A DNA stretch of 64,000 bases from Thalassobaculum litoreum DSM 18839 (GTDB taxonomy: Bacteria; Pseudomonadota; Alphaproteobacteria; Thalassobaculales; Thalassobaculaceae), in contig NZ_FNBW01000005.1 of the NCBI RefSeq assembly GCF_900102465.1, forward strand, positions 1 through 64,000, read 5' to 3'. Below the pieces are notes generated by a model. It was not told the origin of the DNA and did no database searches. It saw only the letters and a list, made by a program, of their open reading frames with translations. This document shows, one piece after another, positions 43,261 through 52,870 of the stretch (positions are counted from its first letter, which is position 1; the number at the start of each line of letters is the position of its first letter). A program made the translations under genes and the position numbers.

Positions 43261-44349
43261 ATGACCAAGCGCAACCTAACCCGGCAGATCCCGTCCGGCG
43301 TCTCCCGCCGCTCGTTTCTCGCGGGAACCGGCGCGGTGGCGGCCGGTCTGACATTCTCCGGCAAGGGCTTCGCCGCCGAGGAGAAGGTCCTCAACTTCTA
43401 CAACTGGGACACCTATATCGGCGAGACGACGCTCGACGATTTCAGCGACGCGACGGGCGTGTCGGTGAACATGGATCTGTTCGCCGACAATGACGAGCTG
43501 TTCGCCAAGCTGAAGGCCGGCAATCCGGGCTACGACGTCATCGTGCCGACCAACGACTATGTCGAGCGCATGATCTCTGCCGACATGCTGGTCAAGCTGG
43601 ACCATTCCAAGATCCCGAACATCAAGAACGTCGATCCGGCCTTCCTGAACCCGGCCTTCGATCCGGGCCGGACCTATTCGCTGCCCTACATGTGGGGCTC
43701 GATCGGCATCGGCTACCGCAAGAGCCGCGTGGACGCGGTGCCGGATAGCTGGAAGGTGCTGTACGACAGCGACAAATACGCCGGCAAGATCGCTCTGCTG
43801 GCGGCGCCGAGCACGGTGCTTCAGGTCGGCTGCAAGTATCTCGGCTACCCACTGAACGAGAGCGATCCGGCGGTGCTCGAGAAGGTCGCCGACATGCTCA
43901 TCAAGCAGAAGCCGAACATCAAGGTCTTCGCCGAGGATAACGGGCAGGACCTGCTGCTGTCGGGCGAGGTCGACCTGACCATGGAGTGGAACGGCGACAT
44001 CCTGCAGGTGATGGCCGAGGACGACGACATCTCCTACGTCGTGCCGAAGGAAGGCGGGCTGCTGTGGGAGGACACGCTGTGCATCCCCACCGGCGCGCCG
44101 CATCCGGAGAACGCTCACGCCTTCATCAACTTCCTGCTCGACGCCAAGGCGGGGGCGGCGATCGCCGACTTCATCCAGTACGCCACGCCGAACGCGGCGG
44201 CCAAGGCGCTGATGTCGGACGAGTACAGGAACAATCCGGCGATCTTCCCGACCGACGAGGTCATCCGCAATTCGGAGACCGCGATCTACCAGGGGACGGA
44301 CTACACCCAGCTCGTCGACCGTCTCTGGACCAAGATCGGCGCGGCCTGA
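43261..44349 (+). CDS. potD: Polyamine-binding periplasmic protein
   Basis: The 362-residue protein starts with a Tat-type signal (SRRSFLAGTGAVAAG, ending FAAEE) and continues VLNFYNWDTYIGETTL, the conserved opening of PotD/PotF-type proteins, with the polyamine-binding pattern (DVIVPTNDYVERMI, LPYMWGSIGIGYRKS, DLTMEWNGD). It captures putrescine or spermidine in the periplasm for the ABC importer downstream. Start 43261 is chosen for the Tat motif. Whether it prefers putrescine or spermidine cannot be decided. Confidence 0.92.
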   Translation: MTKRNLTRQIPSGVSRRSFLAGTGAVAAGLTFSGKGFAAEEKVLNFYNWDTYIGETTLDDFSDATGVSVNMDLFADNDELFAKLKAGNPGYDVIVPTNDYVERMISADMLVKLDHSKIPNIKNVDPAFLNPAFDPGRTYSLPYMWGSIGIGYRKSRVDAVPDSWKVLYDSDKYAGKIALLAAPSTVLQVGCKYLGYPLNESDPAVLEKVADMLIKQKPNIKVFAEDNGQDLLLSGEVDLTMEWNGDILQVMAEDDDISYVVPKEGGLLWEDTLCIPTGAPHPENAHAFINFLLDAKAGAAIADFIQYATPNAAAKALMSDEYRNNPAIFPTDEVIRNSETAIYQGTDYTQLVDRLWTKIGAA

Positions 44350-44378
44350 GTCGACAGTAGGCAGGCGCGGGGGACGCG

Positions 44379-45290
44379 GTGGAGAACTGGCGGCGGGGCC
44401 GATCCGCATTCTGGCTGATCGGCCTCGGGCCGACCGTCTGGCTTGTTCTCTTCTTCCTAGTGCCTCTGGCGATCGTCTGGCTGTACAGCTTCGCCGAGCT
44501 GCGCGGCCTGGTCGACATGGAGGTGACGGGCACTCTCGACAACTATGCCCGCGCCCTCGACCCGCTCTATCTAGGGGTCTTCGGCAAGTCGGTGGTGTTC
44601 GCCGGATTGACGATGGTGGTGTCGCTCATCGTCGGCTTTCCGGTGGCGCTGGCGATCGTCTTCGCCCCGCCGCGCTGGCGGCCGGTTCTGCTGCTGCTGG
44701 TGATCCTGCCGTTCTGGACCAACCTGCTGATCCGCACCTACGCCCTGATCGCCGTGCTGCGAGTGCGGGGCTTCGCCAACTTCACCCTGGAATGGTTCTG
44801 GGACCAGTCGAACACCCTGCTGTCGCTGCTCGGGCTCGGGTCGTACCAGCTCCTGGGCGAGCGGTTCGAGCCGCTGGAGCTGCTGTACAACAACACCGCC
44901 GTGATCATCGGGCTGGTCTATGTCCACCTGCCCTTCATGGTGCTGCCGCTCTACGCCGCCCTTGAGAAACTCGACCGGTCGCTGATCGAGGCGGCGCTCG
45001 ACCTGGGCGCCTCCCAGTGGCGGGCGTTCCTGACGGTGGTCGTGCCGCTGTCGATGCCGGGCATCGTCTCCGGCGCGATCCTGGTGTTCATTCCGGCGCT
45101 GGGCTCGTTCCTGACCCCGGACCTGCTGGGCGGCACCGACAGCCAGATGATCGCCAACGTGATCGAGCGCCAGTTCAAGAGTGCCAATGACTGGCCGTTC
45201 GGCGCGGCGCTGTCGTTCCTGCTGATGTACCTGACCTTCGCCGCCCTGGCCCTGAGGGCGGTGGTGTCGCGCGGCCGGGGAGGGATCTGA
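44379..45290 (+). CDS. potB: Polyamine ABC transporter permease
   Basis: The 303-residue protein has six hydrophobic segments and the EAA loop characteristic of PotB/PotH permeases (LIEAALDLGASQWRAFLTVVVPLSMPGIVSG). It forms half of the channel in the inner membrane. It begins with GTG after a short gap following the binding-protein gene and is two bases from the second permease, so the operon is potD-potB-potC-potA. Confidence 0.92.
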   Translation: MENWRRGRSAFWLIGLGPTVWLVLFFLVPLAIVWLYSFAELRGLVDMEVTGTLDNYARALDPLYLGVFGKSVVFAGLTMVVSLIVGFPVALAIVFAPPRWRPVLLLLVILPFWTNLLIRTYALIAVLRVRGFANFTLEWFWDQSNTLLSLLGLGSYQLLGERFEPLELLYNNTAVIIGLVYVHLPFMVLPLYAALEKLDRSLIEAALDLGASQWRAFLTVVVPLSMPGIVSGAILVFIPALGSFLTPDLLGGTDSQMIANVIERQFKSANDWPFGAALSFLLMYLTFAALALRAVVSRGRGGI

Positions 45291-45292
45291 CC

Positions 45293-46123
45293 ATGGCGCG
45301 CACACCGGTCGGCCCGCTGGAATACACGCGACGCACCTGGATGCGTCTGACCCTGCTGGCGACCTTCATCTTCCTCTACGCGCCGATCGTCACCCTGGTG
45401 GCGTTCAGCTTCAACGACAGCCGCCGCAACATCGTGTGGCGCGGCTTCACCCTGAAATACTATGAGAAGGCCCTGGGCAATTCGGAGCTGATCGAGGCTT
45501 TCGTCAACTCGCTGGCGATCGCCCTGCTGTCGACGGTGATCGCGACGGTCCTGGGCGCGCTGACCGCGCTGCTGCTCTGGCGGTTCCGCTTCCCGTTCAA
45601 GGCGGGGTACGAGGGGGCGATGGCCCTGCCGATCGTCATCCCGGAGATCTGCATGGGCGTGGCGATGCTGGCGTTCTTCGCCAAGGTCGGCTGGCCGAGC
45701 GGGCTGCCCTGGCCGTTCTCCCTGTCGGCCATCATCATCGCCCATGTGTCGTTCAGCTTCCCCTTCGTCGCCGTGGTGGTGCGCGCCCGACTGGCCGGCT
45801 TCAACCAGGAGCTGGCCGAGGCGGCCCAGGATCTGGGGGCCAGTGAGTGGCGGGTGTTCTGGGACGTGATGGTGCCGTTCATGCGCCCGGGCCTGGTGGC
45901 CGGCGCGCTGCTGGCCTTCACCCTGTCGCTGGACGATTTCGTCATCACCTTCTTCACCTCCGGCCCGGACACGGTAACCTTCCCGGTCAAGGTCTACTCG
46001 ATGGTGCGGTTCTCGGTGACGCCGGAGGTGAATGCCGCCTCGACCGTTCTGATCTTACTGACCGTGGTGTTGACGGGCATCGCCCTGTGGATGCAGTTCC
46101 GACAGGAGAAGGACAAGTCATGA
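45293..46123 (+). CDS. potC: Polyamine ABC transporter permease
   Basis: The 276-residue protein has six membrane segments and the EAA motif LAEAAQDLGASEWRVFWDVMVPFMRPGLVAG of PotC/PotI. Start two bases after potB, stop overlapping the potA ATG (ATGA at 46120), so expression of the subunits is balanced by translational coupling. It completes the importer channel. Confidence 0.93.
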   Translation: MARTPVGPLEYTRRTWMRLTLLATFIFLYAPIVTLVAFSFNDSRRNIVWRGFTLKYYEKALGNSELIEAFVNSLAIALLSTVIATVLGALTALLLWRFRFPFKAGYEGAMALPIVIPEICMGVAMLAFFAKVGWPSGLPWPFSLSAIIIAHVSFSFPFVAVVVRARLAGFNQELAEAAQDLGASEWRVFWDVMVPFMRPGLVAGALLAFTLSLDDFVITFFTSGPDTVTFPVKVYSMVRFSVTPEVNAASTVLILLTVVLTGIALWMQFRQEKDKS

Positions 46124-47250
46124 GCACCAGCGGAGCCGCCCCTATCGCGGGGAACGATGCGCCGATCATCGAGATCTCCGGCCTGTGCAAGCGGTTCGGA
46201 TCCTTCTCCGCCGTCGAGGATGTCGACCTGAAGATCGGCCGGGGCGAGTTCTTCGCGCTCCTGGGACCGTCCGGCTGCGGCAAGACCACGCTGCTGCGCA
46301 TGCTGGCCGGGTTGGAACTGCCGAGCGAAGGCACGATCCGGATCGACGGCCAGGACATGTCCCTGGTCCCGGCCAACAAGCGCCCGGTCAACATGGTGTT
46401 CCAGTCCTATGCCGTGTTCCCGCACATGTCGGTGCTGGACAATGTGGGCTACGGGCTGCGGATCGACGGCGTGCCCCGCGACGAGATCCGGCGGCGGGCC
46501 GAGGAGGCCCTGGCGCTGGTCAAGCTCGACGGCTTCGCCGCGCGCCGGCCGGACCAGCTTTCCGGCGGCCAGCGCCAGCGCGTGGCCCTGGCCCGGGCGC
46601 TGGTGAAGCGGCCGAAGGTGCTGCTGCTGGACGAGCCGCTCTCCGCACTGGACGCCAAGCTGCGCGAGGCGATGCGCCTGGAGCTGGTCAACCTGCAGGA
46701 GACCGTCGGAATCACCTTCGTCATCGTTACCCACGACCAGTCCGAGGCACTGTCCATGGCCGGCCGGATCGCGGTGATGAACCAGGGCCAGGTGCAGCAG
46801 ATCGCCCCGCCGGCGGAGCTCTACGAATTTCCCTCCAGCCGCTTCGTCGCCGATTTCATCGGCTCGGTGAACATGATCGAGGGCCGGATCGAGAGCGCGT
46901 CGAACGGCCGGGTGCGGCTGGCCTGCCCCGGCATTGCCACGCCGATCGAGATGGAGCACGAAGCCGCACCGCCGGTCGGCAGCACCGCATGGGTCGCGCT
47001 GCGGCCGGAAAAGATCGACATCACCAAGGAACCGACCGGCGAGGCAGACGCTAATACCGTGTCTGGAATGGTCGAAGAAGTTACCTATCTAGGCGAGACC
47101 TCGGTCTATCATGTCCGGATTTCCCCGGACCTGCCGCTGATGAAGGTTTCCAGCGCGAACCTGGACCGGGTCACGCGACGCGCCTTTACCTGGGAGGATC
47201 CTGTATACCTCTCCTGGACGGCAACATGTGGAGTGGTTCTGGAAAGGTGA
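46120..47250 (+). CDS. potA: Polyamine ABC transporter ATP-binding protein
   Basis: The 376-residue ATPase has the Walker A GPSGCGKTT (near 50), the ABC signature LSGGQRQRVALARAL (near 150), Walker B LLLDEPLSALD and the switch His (VTHDQSEAL), followed by a C-terminal TOBE-type regulatory domain (about 300-376). It energises import by the potB-potC channel. ATG 46120 overlaps the potC stop. The last 25 bases overlap the next gene if that gene starts at 47226. Confidence 0.95.
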   Translation: MSTSGAAPIAGNDAPIIEISGLCKRFGSFSAVEDVDLKIGRGEFFALLGPSGCGKTTLLRMLAGLELPSEGTIRIDGQDMSLVPANKRPVNMVFQSYAVFPHMSVLDNVGYGLRIDGVPRDEIRRRAEEALALVKLDGFAARRPDQLSGGQRQRVALARALVKRPKVLLLDEPLSALDAKLREAMRLELVNLQETVGITFVIVTHDQSEALSMAGRIAVMNQGQVQQIAPPAELYEFPSSRFVADFIGSVNMIEGRIESASNGRVRLACPGIATPIEMEHEAAPPVGSTAWVALRPEKIDITKEPTGEADANTVSGMVEEVTYLGETSVYHVRISPDLPLMKVSSANLDRVTRRAFTWEDPVYLSWTATCGVVLER

Positions 47251-48203
47251 GCATACCGGATACGATCGAAGAGGCAGGCGGCGAGACCAGATGGCTGGAT
47301 AGACCCGACGGAATGCACCTCAGATACGCCGTGTTCGGCCCGGCCGGGCCGGCCGGCTGGTGCGTGTTCCTGCCCGGCTATACCGAATTCATCGAGAAGC
47401 ACCTGGAAACGGCGGCCGACCTGCGGGCGCGCGGCTTCGGCGTGCTGTGCCTGGACTGGCGCGGCCAGGGCCTGTCGGCACGCTACCTGCCCGACCGCTC
47501 CAAGGGACATGTGGACAGTTTCGACACCCATCTGGCCGATCTCGACGCGGTGATCGCCGATGCAGGCCTCGACGATGTCGGTCCGCTGACGGTCGTCGGG
47601 CATTCCATGGGTGGCCATCTGGCCATCTGGTACTGCCGGCGTCATCCCGAGCGGGTGAAGCGGGGCGTGGCGATCGCACCGATGATCGGGGTGGCTGCGC
47701 TGAAGCCGTCCATCGGCAGCCTCCTGGCGGTGTTCTGCACGGTGGGCATGTCCGGACGCTACGTTTTCGGCGGCAGTCCCTACGGTCCCCGCCGCCGCCA
47801 GTTCGAAGGCAACAAGCTGACCACCGACCCGGTTCGCTTCGACCGGGCCCACCGGCTGATCGCGGAGAATCCGGATCTGGCGGTGGCCGATCCGACCTTC
47901 GGCTGGGCCCGGGCGGCGTGGCGATCGATTCAGCTCACCCACCGGCCCGGCTGGTTCGAGTCGATCCGCGCGCCGATCCTCGTCGTCCTGGCCGGCCGCG
48001 ACCGGATCGTCGACAACGTGGCGACCAAGCGGGCGATCCAACGCCTGCCGCATGGAGTCGGACTCCGAATCCCCGAGGCCGAGCATGAGATCCTGGGCGA
48101 GATCGACCCGATCCGCGACCAGCTCTGGGAGGCGTTCGACCGGTTCTGCGGGCTGAAGGAGACGCGCGCGAAAGTGAAGGAGCCGGAGACGGCCGAGCTC
48201 TGA
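47226..48203 (+). CDS. Alpha/beta hydrolase (lysophospholipase-like)
   Basis: The 325-residue hydrolase has the oxyanion segment VFLPGYTEFIEKH, the nucleophile elbow GHSMGGHLA (near Ser126), an Asp in LVVLAGRDRIVDN and a His in EAEHEILGE, the monoglyceride-lipase/serine-aminopeptidase arrangement. Start ATG 47226 lies within the potA 3' end; an in-frame GTG at 47247 overlapping the potA stop (GTGA) would shorten it by seven residues and is an equally good start. Substrate unknown. It is coupled to the polyamine importer operon. Confidence 0.85.
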   Translation: MWSGSGKVSIPDTIEEAGGETRWLDRPDGMHLRYAVFGPAGPAGWCVFLPGYTEFIEKHLETAADLRARGFGVLCLDWRGQGLSARYLPDRSKGHVDSFDTHLADLDAVIADAGLDDVGPLTVVGHSMGGHLAIWYCRRHPERVKRGVAIAPMIGVAALKPSIGSLLAVFCTVGMSGRYVFGGSPYGPRRRQFEGNKLTTDPVRFDRAHRLIAENPDLAVADPTFGWARAAWRSIQLTHRPGWFESIRAPILVVLAGRDRIVDNVATKRAIQRLPHGVGLRIPEAEHEILGEIDPIRDQLWEAFDRFCGLKETRAKVKEPETAEL

Positions 48204-48211
48204 GCGAAGTG

Positions 48212-48700
48212 TTACGGCGTCCAGAAATACTGGATGTCGATCGGGTCGCGTTCGGTCTCCACGAAGCCGAGGCGCTGATAGAACCGGTTGGCCGGGCTGC
48301 CGTTCAGCACGGTGAGCCGGATCGGCTTGCCCAATGCGCGGGCCTCGTCCATCAGCACGCCCATGATCCGGCTGCCGAGCCCGCTGCCGTGGCACGCCGG
48401 CGTCAGGTACAGGTGCTCGATCTCCACATGCGCGCCGTGGTCGGTGACGGTCACGCAGCCGGCGAAGCGACCGTCCAGGTCGATCAGCCGCGTGCGTTCG
48501 GGGCTGAACCGCGCGACGAACTTCTCGCGCGCCCGCTCCGGCGTGTAGCGGCCCAGACGCTCCAGCTCGCCGCGCATCACCGCCACCTTGAGGTCGACCA
48601 GACGGTCGATATCCTCGGCGCCGGCGGGAATGAAAACGATCGGAGGAAGGTCTGTGGATGGTAGGCCTGCGGGTTTGGACCGAACGGTTTCGAGCGTCAT
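48212..48700 (-). CDS. GNAT-family N-acetyltransferase
   Basis: The 162-residue protein has the GNAT core: VEIEHLYLTPACHGSGLGSRIMGVLMDEAR (acetyl-CoA pyrophosphate-binding loop, near 95-115) and the C-terminal LTVLNGSPANRFYQRLGFVETE. Such enzymes acetylate amines; the substrate is not evident, though the polyamine context is suggestive. It converges with the hydrolase gene, leaving an eight-base gap. Confidence 0.88.
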   Translation of the reverse strand: MTLETVRSKPAGLPSTDLPPIVFIPAGAEDIDRLVDLKVAVMRGELERLGRYTPERAREKFVARFSPERTRLIDLDGRFAGCVTVTDHGAHVEIEHLYLTPACHGSGLGSRIMGVLMDEARALGKPIRLTVLNGSPANRFYQRLGFVETERDPIDIQYFWTP

Positions 48701-48792
48701 GGGACCAGAAATGTACAGGGGTTCAGCTTGGCGTTGTGCGGCGCACAGCTTACCATGTTGGCCGTTGCTGTCACTGGCCCAGGGAGGGTCGC

Positions 48793-48972
48793 GTGCTCCT
48801 TATCGAGAAGATCATGGCGGCCTTCGCCAGCCTCATCGCAATCGACTTGATGAAGCTCGACAGCGAGGATGTGGCCCGCGCGCGCCGCGCGCATCTCGGC
48901 CAGAAACCGGTTGTGAACGGCCCGGTCCCGCGTGGCGGCGACCGCCAGGTTGTCGTGCGCTACGGACGCTGA
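48793..48972 (+). CDS. Small protein upstream of the carbamoylputrescine amidase
   Basis: From GTG 48793 a 59-residue product can be read, with AGGGAGGG five bases before the start. It begins with a hydrophobic helix (LLIEKIMAAFASLIAIDLMK) and ends in a basic tail (RRAHLGQKPVVNG...). Its stop is one base from the start of the amidase gene. The strong ribosome binding site argues for real translation, perhaps as a coupling leader; I cannot assign a function. Confidence 0.45.
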   Translation: MLLIEKIMAAFASLIAIDLMKLDSEDVARARRAHLGQKPVVNGPVPRGGDRQVVVRYGR

Positions 48973-48973
48973 G

Positions 48974-49849
48974 ATGACCCGGTCCGTTACCGTCGCGGCG
49001 ACGCAGATGTCCTGTGGCGCCGATGCCGCGAGCAACCTCGACCGGGCCGAGGCGCTGGTGCGCCGCGCCGCCGGCGAGGGGGCGCAGGTCATCCTGCTGC
49101 AGGAACTGTTCGAGACCCCGTATTTCTGCAAGGACCAGGACGCGGCCTTCTTCGGCCTCGCCCGTCCGGTGGAGGGCAATCCGGTGATCGCCCGCTTCGC
49201 CGATCTGGCCCGTGAGCTGTCGGTGGTGCTGCCCTTCAGTTTCTTCGAGGCGGCGCACAACGCCCACTTCAACAGCCTGGTGATGATCGATGCCGACGGC
49301 GGGGTGCTGGACCTGTACCGCAAGGCGCATATCCCCGACGGGCCGGGCTATCAGGAGAAGTTCTACTTCACGCCCGGCGATACCGGCTTCCGGGTCTGGG
49401 ACACCGCCTATGGCAGGCTCGGTTGCGCGATCTGCTGGGATCAGTGGTTCCCGGAATCCGCCCGGGCCATGGCGCTGCAGGGCGCCGAGCTCCTGTTCTA
49501 TCCGACCGCCATCGGCAGCGAGCCGCCACCGGCCCCGCCGCTCGACAGCTCGGCCCATTGGCGCCGGGTGATGCAGGGCCATGCCGGGGCCAACCTGACG
49601 CCGCTGATCGCCAGCAACCGGGTCGGCCGCGAGATCGGTCAGACCTCGGAGATCACCTTCTACGGCACCTCCTTCATCGCCGACGAGACCGGGGCGGTGG
49701 TTGCCGATGCGCAAGGGGCCGACGATGCGGTGATCACCGCCAGTTTCGACCTGGACGCGGTGCGCGCCCGCCGGCTCGGCTGGGGCGTGTTCCGCGACCG
49801 AAGGCCGGAGCTTTACGGGGCGATCGCCACGGCGGACGGCAAGCGGTAG
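48974..49849 (+). CDS. aguB: N-carbamoylputrescine amidase
   Basis: The 291-residue nitrilase-family enzyme has the Glu-Lys-Cys triad: Glu44 in LLQELFETPYFC, Lys in LYRKAHIPDGPGYQEKFYF, and Cys154 in CAICWDQWFPESAR. The first Glu segment and the YFTPGDTGF loop are characteristic of the carbamoylputrescine branch. It hydrolyses N-carbamoylputrescine to putrescine, CO2 and ammonia, the last step of the agmatine route. No agmatine deiminase (aguA) gene is in the window. Start 48974 gives the family N-terminus. Confidence 0.93.
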   Translation: MTRSVTVAATQMSCGADAASNLDRAEALVRRAAGEGAQVILLQELFETPYFCKDQDAAFFGLARPVEGNPVIARFADLARELSVVLPFSFFEAAHNAHFNSLVMIDADGGVLDLYRKAHIPDGPGYQEKFYFTPGDTGFRVWDTAYGRLGCAICWDQWFPESARAMALQGAELLFYPTAIGSEPPPAPPLDSSAHWRRVMQGHAGANLTPLIASNRVGREIGQTSEITFYGTSFIADETGAVVADAQGADDAVITASFDLDAVRARRLGWGVFRDRRPELYGAIATADGKR

Positions 49850-49918
49850 CGCGACATCCGGCTCCGACTGTGTTAGCCGGTCTGGCAAACACGTGCGTTC
49901 ACCCTGGGACCTCCGTCG

Positions 49919-50878
49919 ATGACCCTTCCCGATCGCGTGCTCGACCACGCCCGCATTCCCGAGCTCAGCAATCCGTATTTCGGCAAGGTGCGAGACTGCT
50001 ACGACCTGCCCGACGGCCGGCGTATCCTCATCGCCTCGGACCGGATCTCCGCCTTCGACAGGATCCTCGCCGCGATTCCGTTCAAGGGGCAGGTGCTGAC
50101 CCAGATGGCGCGCTACTGGTTCGAGCACACGGCGGATATCTGCCGCAACCACGTGCTTGAATACCCCGACCCCAATGTGGTGATCGCCCAGAAGGTTCGG
50201 ATCCTTCCGGTCGAGATCGTGGTGCGCGGGTATCTGGCCGGCACGACCAGCACGTCCATCCTGACCCGCTACAAGAAGGGCGAGCGGGCGATCTACGGGC
50301 ACAGCTTCCCCGACGGCCTGCGCGACAACGCCAGGCTGCCGACCCCGATCATCACCCCGACGACCAAGGCGTTCGACGGGGGCCACGACGCCCCGCTGAC
50401 GGCCGAGGAGATCCTCTCCCAGGGCCTGCTGACCGAAGCCCAGTGGGAAAGCGTGTCGTCCATCGCCCTGGCCCTGTTCGCGCGAGGACAGGAAATGGCC
50501 GCAGCCCGCGGGCTGATTCTGGCGGATACGAAGTACGAGTTCGGCACCGACGCGGACGGGGCGATCGTGCTGGCGGACGAGATCCACACGCCGGACAGCT
50601 CCCGCTTCTGGCTGGCCGAGGGATACGAGACGGCGTTCGCGGAAGGGAGCCGGCCGCCGTCCTTCGACAAGGATGTCATCCGCGCCTGGGTCGACGCCCG
50701 CTGCGATCCCTACAACGATGACATTCCGGAGATCCCGAAGGAGCTGGTCGACCGCACGGCCAACGTCTATGTGGAGGCCTTCGAGGCGATCACCGGGCAG
50801 AGCTTCGTGCCGGACGTTTCCGGCGTCACGCCGCTGGACCGCATCCGCGCCAACCTCGCGGGCTATTTCTCCGCCTGA
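49919..50878 (+). CDS. purC: Phosphoribosylaminoimidazole-succinocarboxamide synthase
   Basis: The 319-residue enzyme has GKVRDCYDL near the N-terminus, the SAICAR-synthetase core ([30 protein letters not shown]) and DTKYEFGTD, of the longer type found in alphaproteobacteria and eukaryotes. It makes SAICAR from CAIR and aspartate with ATP in purine synthesis. Its 3' end overlaps the convergent phnX gene by 16 bases. Confidence 0.95.
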   Translation: MTLPDRVLDHARIPELSNPYFGKVRDCYDLPDGRRILIASDRISAFDRILAAIPFKGQVLTQMARYWFEHTADICRNHVLEYPDPNVVIAQKVRILPVEIVVRGYLAGTTSTSILTRYKKGERAIYGHSFPDGLRDNARLPTPIITPTTKAFDGGHDAPLTAEEILSQGLLTEAQWESVSSIALALFARGQEMAAARGLILADTKYEFGTDADGAIVLADEIHTPDSSRFWLAEGYETAFAEGSRPPSFDKDVIRAWVDARCDPYNDDIPEIPKELVDRTANVYVEAFEAITGQSFVPDVSGVTPLDRIRANLAGYFSA

Positions 50879-51654
50879 GCCTCCAGCCGCTCGATCAGGG
50901 CGGGGAGGTCGGCGATGGTGTCGATGACATGGTCGGCGCCGGCCGCGGCGAGCAGCTCGGTCGCCTTGGCGCGTAACGGGGCGGTCTCCGCCTCAGACAT
51001 CGCGGCCAGGTCCTCCGGCGTCTTGCCCACCGCGTTTCCGGACAGGGTCACGCCGACGGTCACGCAGCCGGCGGCGACGCCCTCGGCGATGCCCGGTTCG
51101 GTGTCGTCCACCTTGATGACCGCGCTGGGCGGGTAGACCACCAGGTCGACGAAGCATTTGTACATCATGAGAGGCCCCGGCCGGCCCTCCGGCAGGTCGT
51201 CGGCGCAGACCAGGTTGTCCGGCGCATAGCCCTGCTCGGCGGCGAGCGGCAGGACCCGTTCCATGATCGAGCGGGTATAGCCGGTGGTCGAACCGATCTT
51301 CATGCCCCGGTCGCGCAGCCAGTCCACGACATCTTTGGTGCCCGGCACCAGCGTGGCGTAGTCGGCCACCACCTCCTCGTTCATCGGCACGAAGACAGCG
51401 TAGACCTCGTCCACGTCGGTCTTCTGCGGCGCGCGACCGTATTTGGCGGTCCATTGGTCGACCACGGCGGGCAGCTTCATCATGGCGTCGATATGGTGCC
51501 ATTTCGGCGCGCCCATGGGGCCGCGGGCGTCCTCGATGCTGGTCTCGATGCCGAACCGCTCGAACGCCGCCACGAAGACGCCCATCGGCGCGAAGGAGCC
51601 GAAATCGATCGTCGTTCCGGCCCAGTCGAAGACCACCGCCTTGAACTTGCTCAT
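50863..51654 (-). CDS. phnX: Phosphonoacetaldehyde hydrolase
   Basis: The 263-residue HAD enzyme has nucleophile Asp10 in [14 protein letters not shown] and Schiff-base Lys51 in [11 protein letters not shown], the signature of phosphonatase, and the later conserved [17 protein letters not shown]. It cleaves phosphonoacetaldehyde to acetaldehyde and phosphate. It is the last gene of a minus operon; its start overlaps the stop of the FAD oxidase at 51651 (ATGA), so the oxidase and hydrolase are coupled. No phnW aminotransferase is in the window. Confidence 0.93.
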   Translation of the reverse strand: MSKFKAVVFDWAGTTIDFGSFAPMGVFVAAFERFGIETSIEDARGPMGAPKWHHIDAMMKLPAVVDQWTAKYGRAPQKTDVDEVYAVFVPMNEEVVADYATLVPGTKDVVDWLRDRGMKIGSTTGYTRSIMERVLPLAAEQGYAPDNLVCADDLPEGRPGPLMMYKCFVDLVVYPPSAVIKVDDTEPGIAEGVAAGCVTVGVTLSGNAVGKTPEDLAAMSEAETAPLRAKATELLAAAGADHVIDTIADLPALIERLEAQAEK

Positions 51655-52781
51655 TCCGTCACGCTCCCGAACAGGGTGTCGATGGTTTCCTCGCCGATGC
51701 CGAGGGCGGTGGACGCGCCGCAGCCGGCCGTGACCACCACCACCCGGGTGGCGTCGTCCGGCGCGTCGGTGAAGCGCCAGCGATCGCCGGCGCTGGCATA
51801 GGTGCCGATCCAGGTCTCGCTCACCCGCCGCGCGCCGAGGTCGAGCACGCTGTCCAACTCGTCCAGGACAAGGGCGTTGAGCTCGTCGGAGATGAAGGGG
51901 TCGAGCGTCTCGCCGTATTCGTGGGTGTCGCCGACGACCAGCGAGCCGTCCTCAGACTGCACGACGATCAGGTGGACGCCGTGTTGCCGCTTGGCCGGCT
52001 GCTCGCGGTCCAGCCGCGCCTTCAGGGGCCCGGCGGCGGGCAGATCGGCGTAGCCATGGTAGCGGGCGAGGCCGTGGTCCGACATCACCGCCGATCCCAG
52101 CGCCACCGGTCGTTCCGGCACCACCCGCATCATCTGCAGCTTGCACCGGGTCGGGGCATAGGCGGCGATGCGGTCGGCGAACAGGCCCTGGAAGTTGTCG
52201 CCCGGGCAGACGACCACGGTCTCCGCCTCGACCCGGCCCCGGCTGGTATCGAGCACGGGCGTCTCGACCGAATGGACCAGGGTCGACCACAGGAAATCCA
52301 CCCCATGCGCCTCGGCCAGCCAGCCGGCCAGGGCGGCGATGGCGGTGCGGGATTCGACCCGCAGCTCGTGCGGTGAGTACAGCGCGGCGGTGACCCCGTC
52401 GGGGCGCAGGGCGGGGCAGCGGGCGCGGGCCTCCTCTCGGGACAGGCGCCGGCACTCGGCCCCCATATCCGTTTCCAGAAAGGCGTCGATCACCGCCTCG
52501 GCCTCGGGATGGCGGGCGGTGACGATCAGGCCCTCGTGCAGCACCGGGATCCTGGCCGCCGCCGCGACCTCGGCCCAGACGTCGCGGGAGCGGCGGGCCA
52601 ATGTCCAGCAGTCGCCGGCTTCCTGGCCGGTCACGGTGACGAAGCCGAAATTGCGGATGGAGGCGCCGGTGGCGAAGGCATCGCGCTCGATCACCACCAC
52701 GCGCTTGCCGCGGCGGGCGGCGGCCAGCGCATGGGCGAGGCCGAGGATGCCGGCACCGACAATGGCGATATCATAACTCAT
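51651..52781 (-). CDS. FAD-dependent oxidoreductase of the phosphonate-linked (TIGR03364) family
   Basis: The 376-residue DAO-type flavoprotein has MSYDIAIVGAGILGLAHALAAARRGKRVVVIER at the N-terminus (FAD motif, given here to its key GAGILG) and ASIRNFGFVTVTGQEAG, with a C-terminal GCGASTALGIG. Members of this family lie beside phnX and are thought to oxidise an aminoethylphosphonate-type compound to phosphonoacetaldehyde; that is from memory. The ATG is at 52781 and is confirmed by the in-frame family N-terminus. The stop overlaps phnX. Confidence 0.82.
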   Translation of the reverse strand: MSYDIAIVGAGILGLAHALAAARRGKRVVVIERDAFATGASIRNFGFVTVTGQEAGDCWTLARRSRDVWAEVAAAARIPVLHEGLIVTARHPEAEAVIDAFLETDMGAECRRLSREEARARCPALRPDGVTAALYSPHELRVESRTAIAALAGWLAEAHGVDFLWSTLVHSVETPVLDTSRGRVEAETVVVCPGDNFQGLFADRIAAYAPTRCKLQMMRVVPERPVALGSAVMSDHGLARYHGYADLPAAGPLKARLDREQPAKRQHGVHLIVVQSEDGSLVVGDTHEYGETLDPFISDELNALVLDELDSVLDLGARRVSETWIGTYASAGDRWRFTDAPDDATRVVVVTAGCGASTALGIGEETIDTLFGSVTE

Positions 52782-52870
52782 TCCGCGGCCCCGCAGTCGC
52801 ATAAGCCGCGCATGTAATCGCCTCGCGGGCGACGCGGCAAGGCCGGTTTCGTGAAGCTTCTGTGTCGCTC

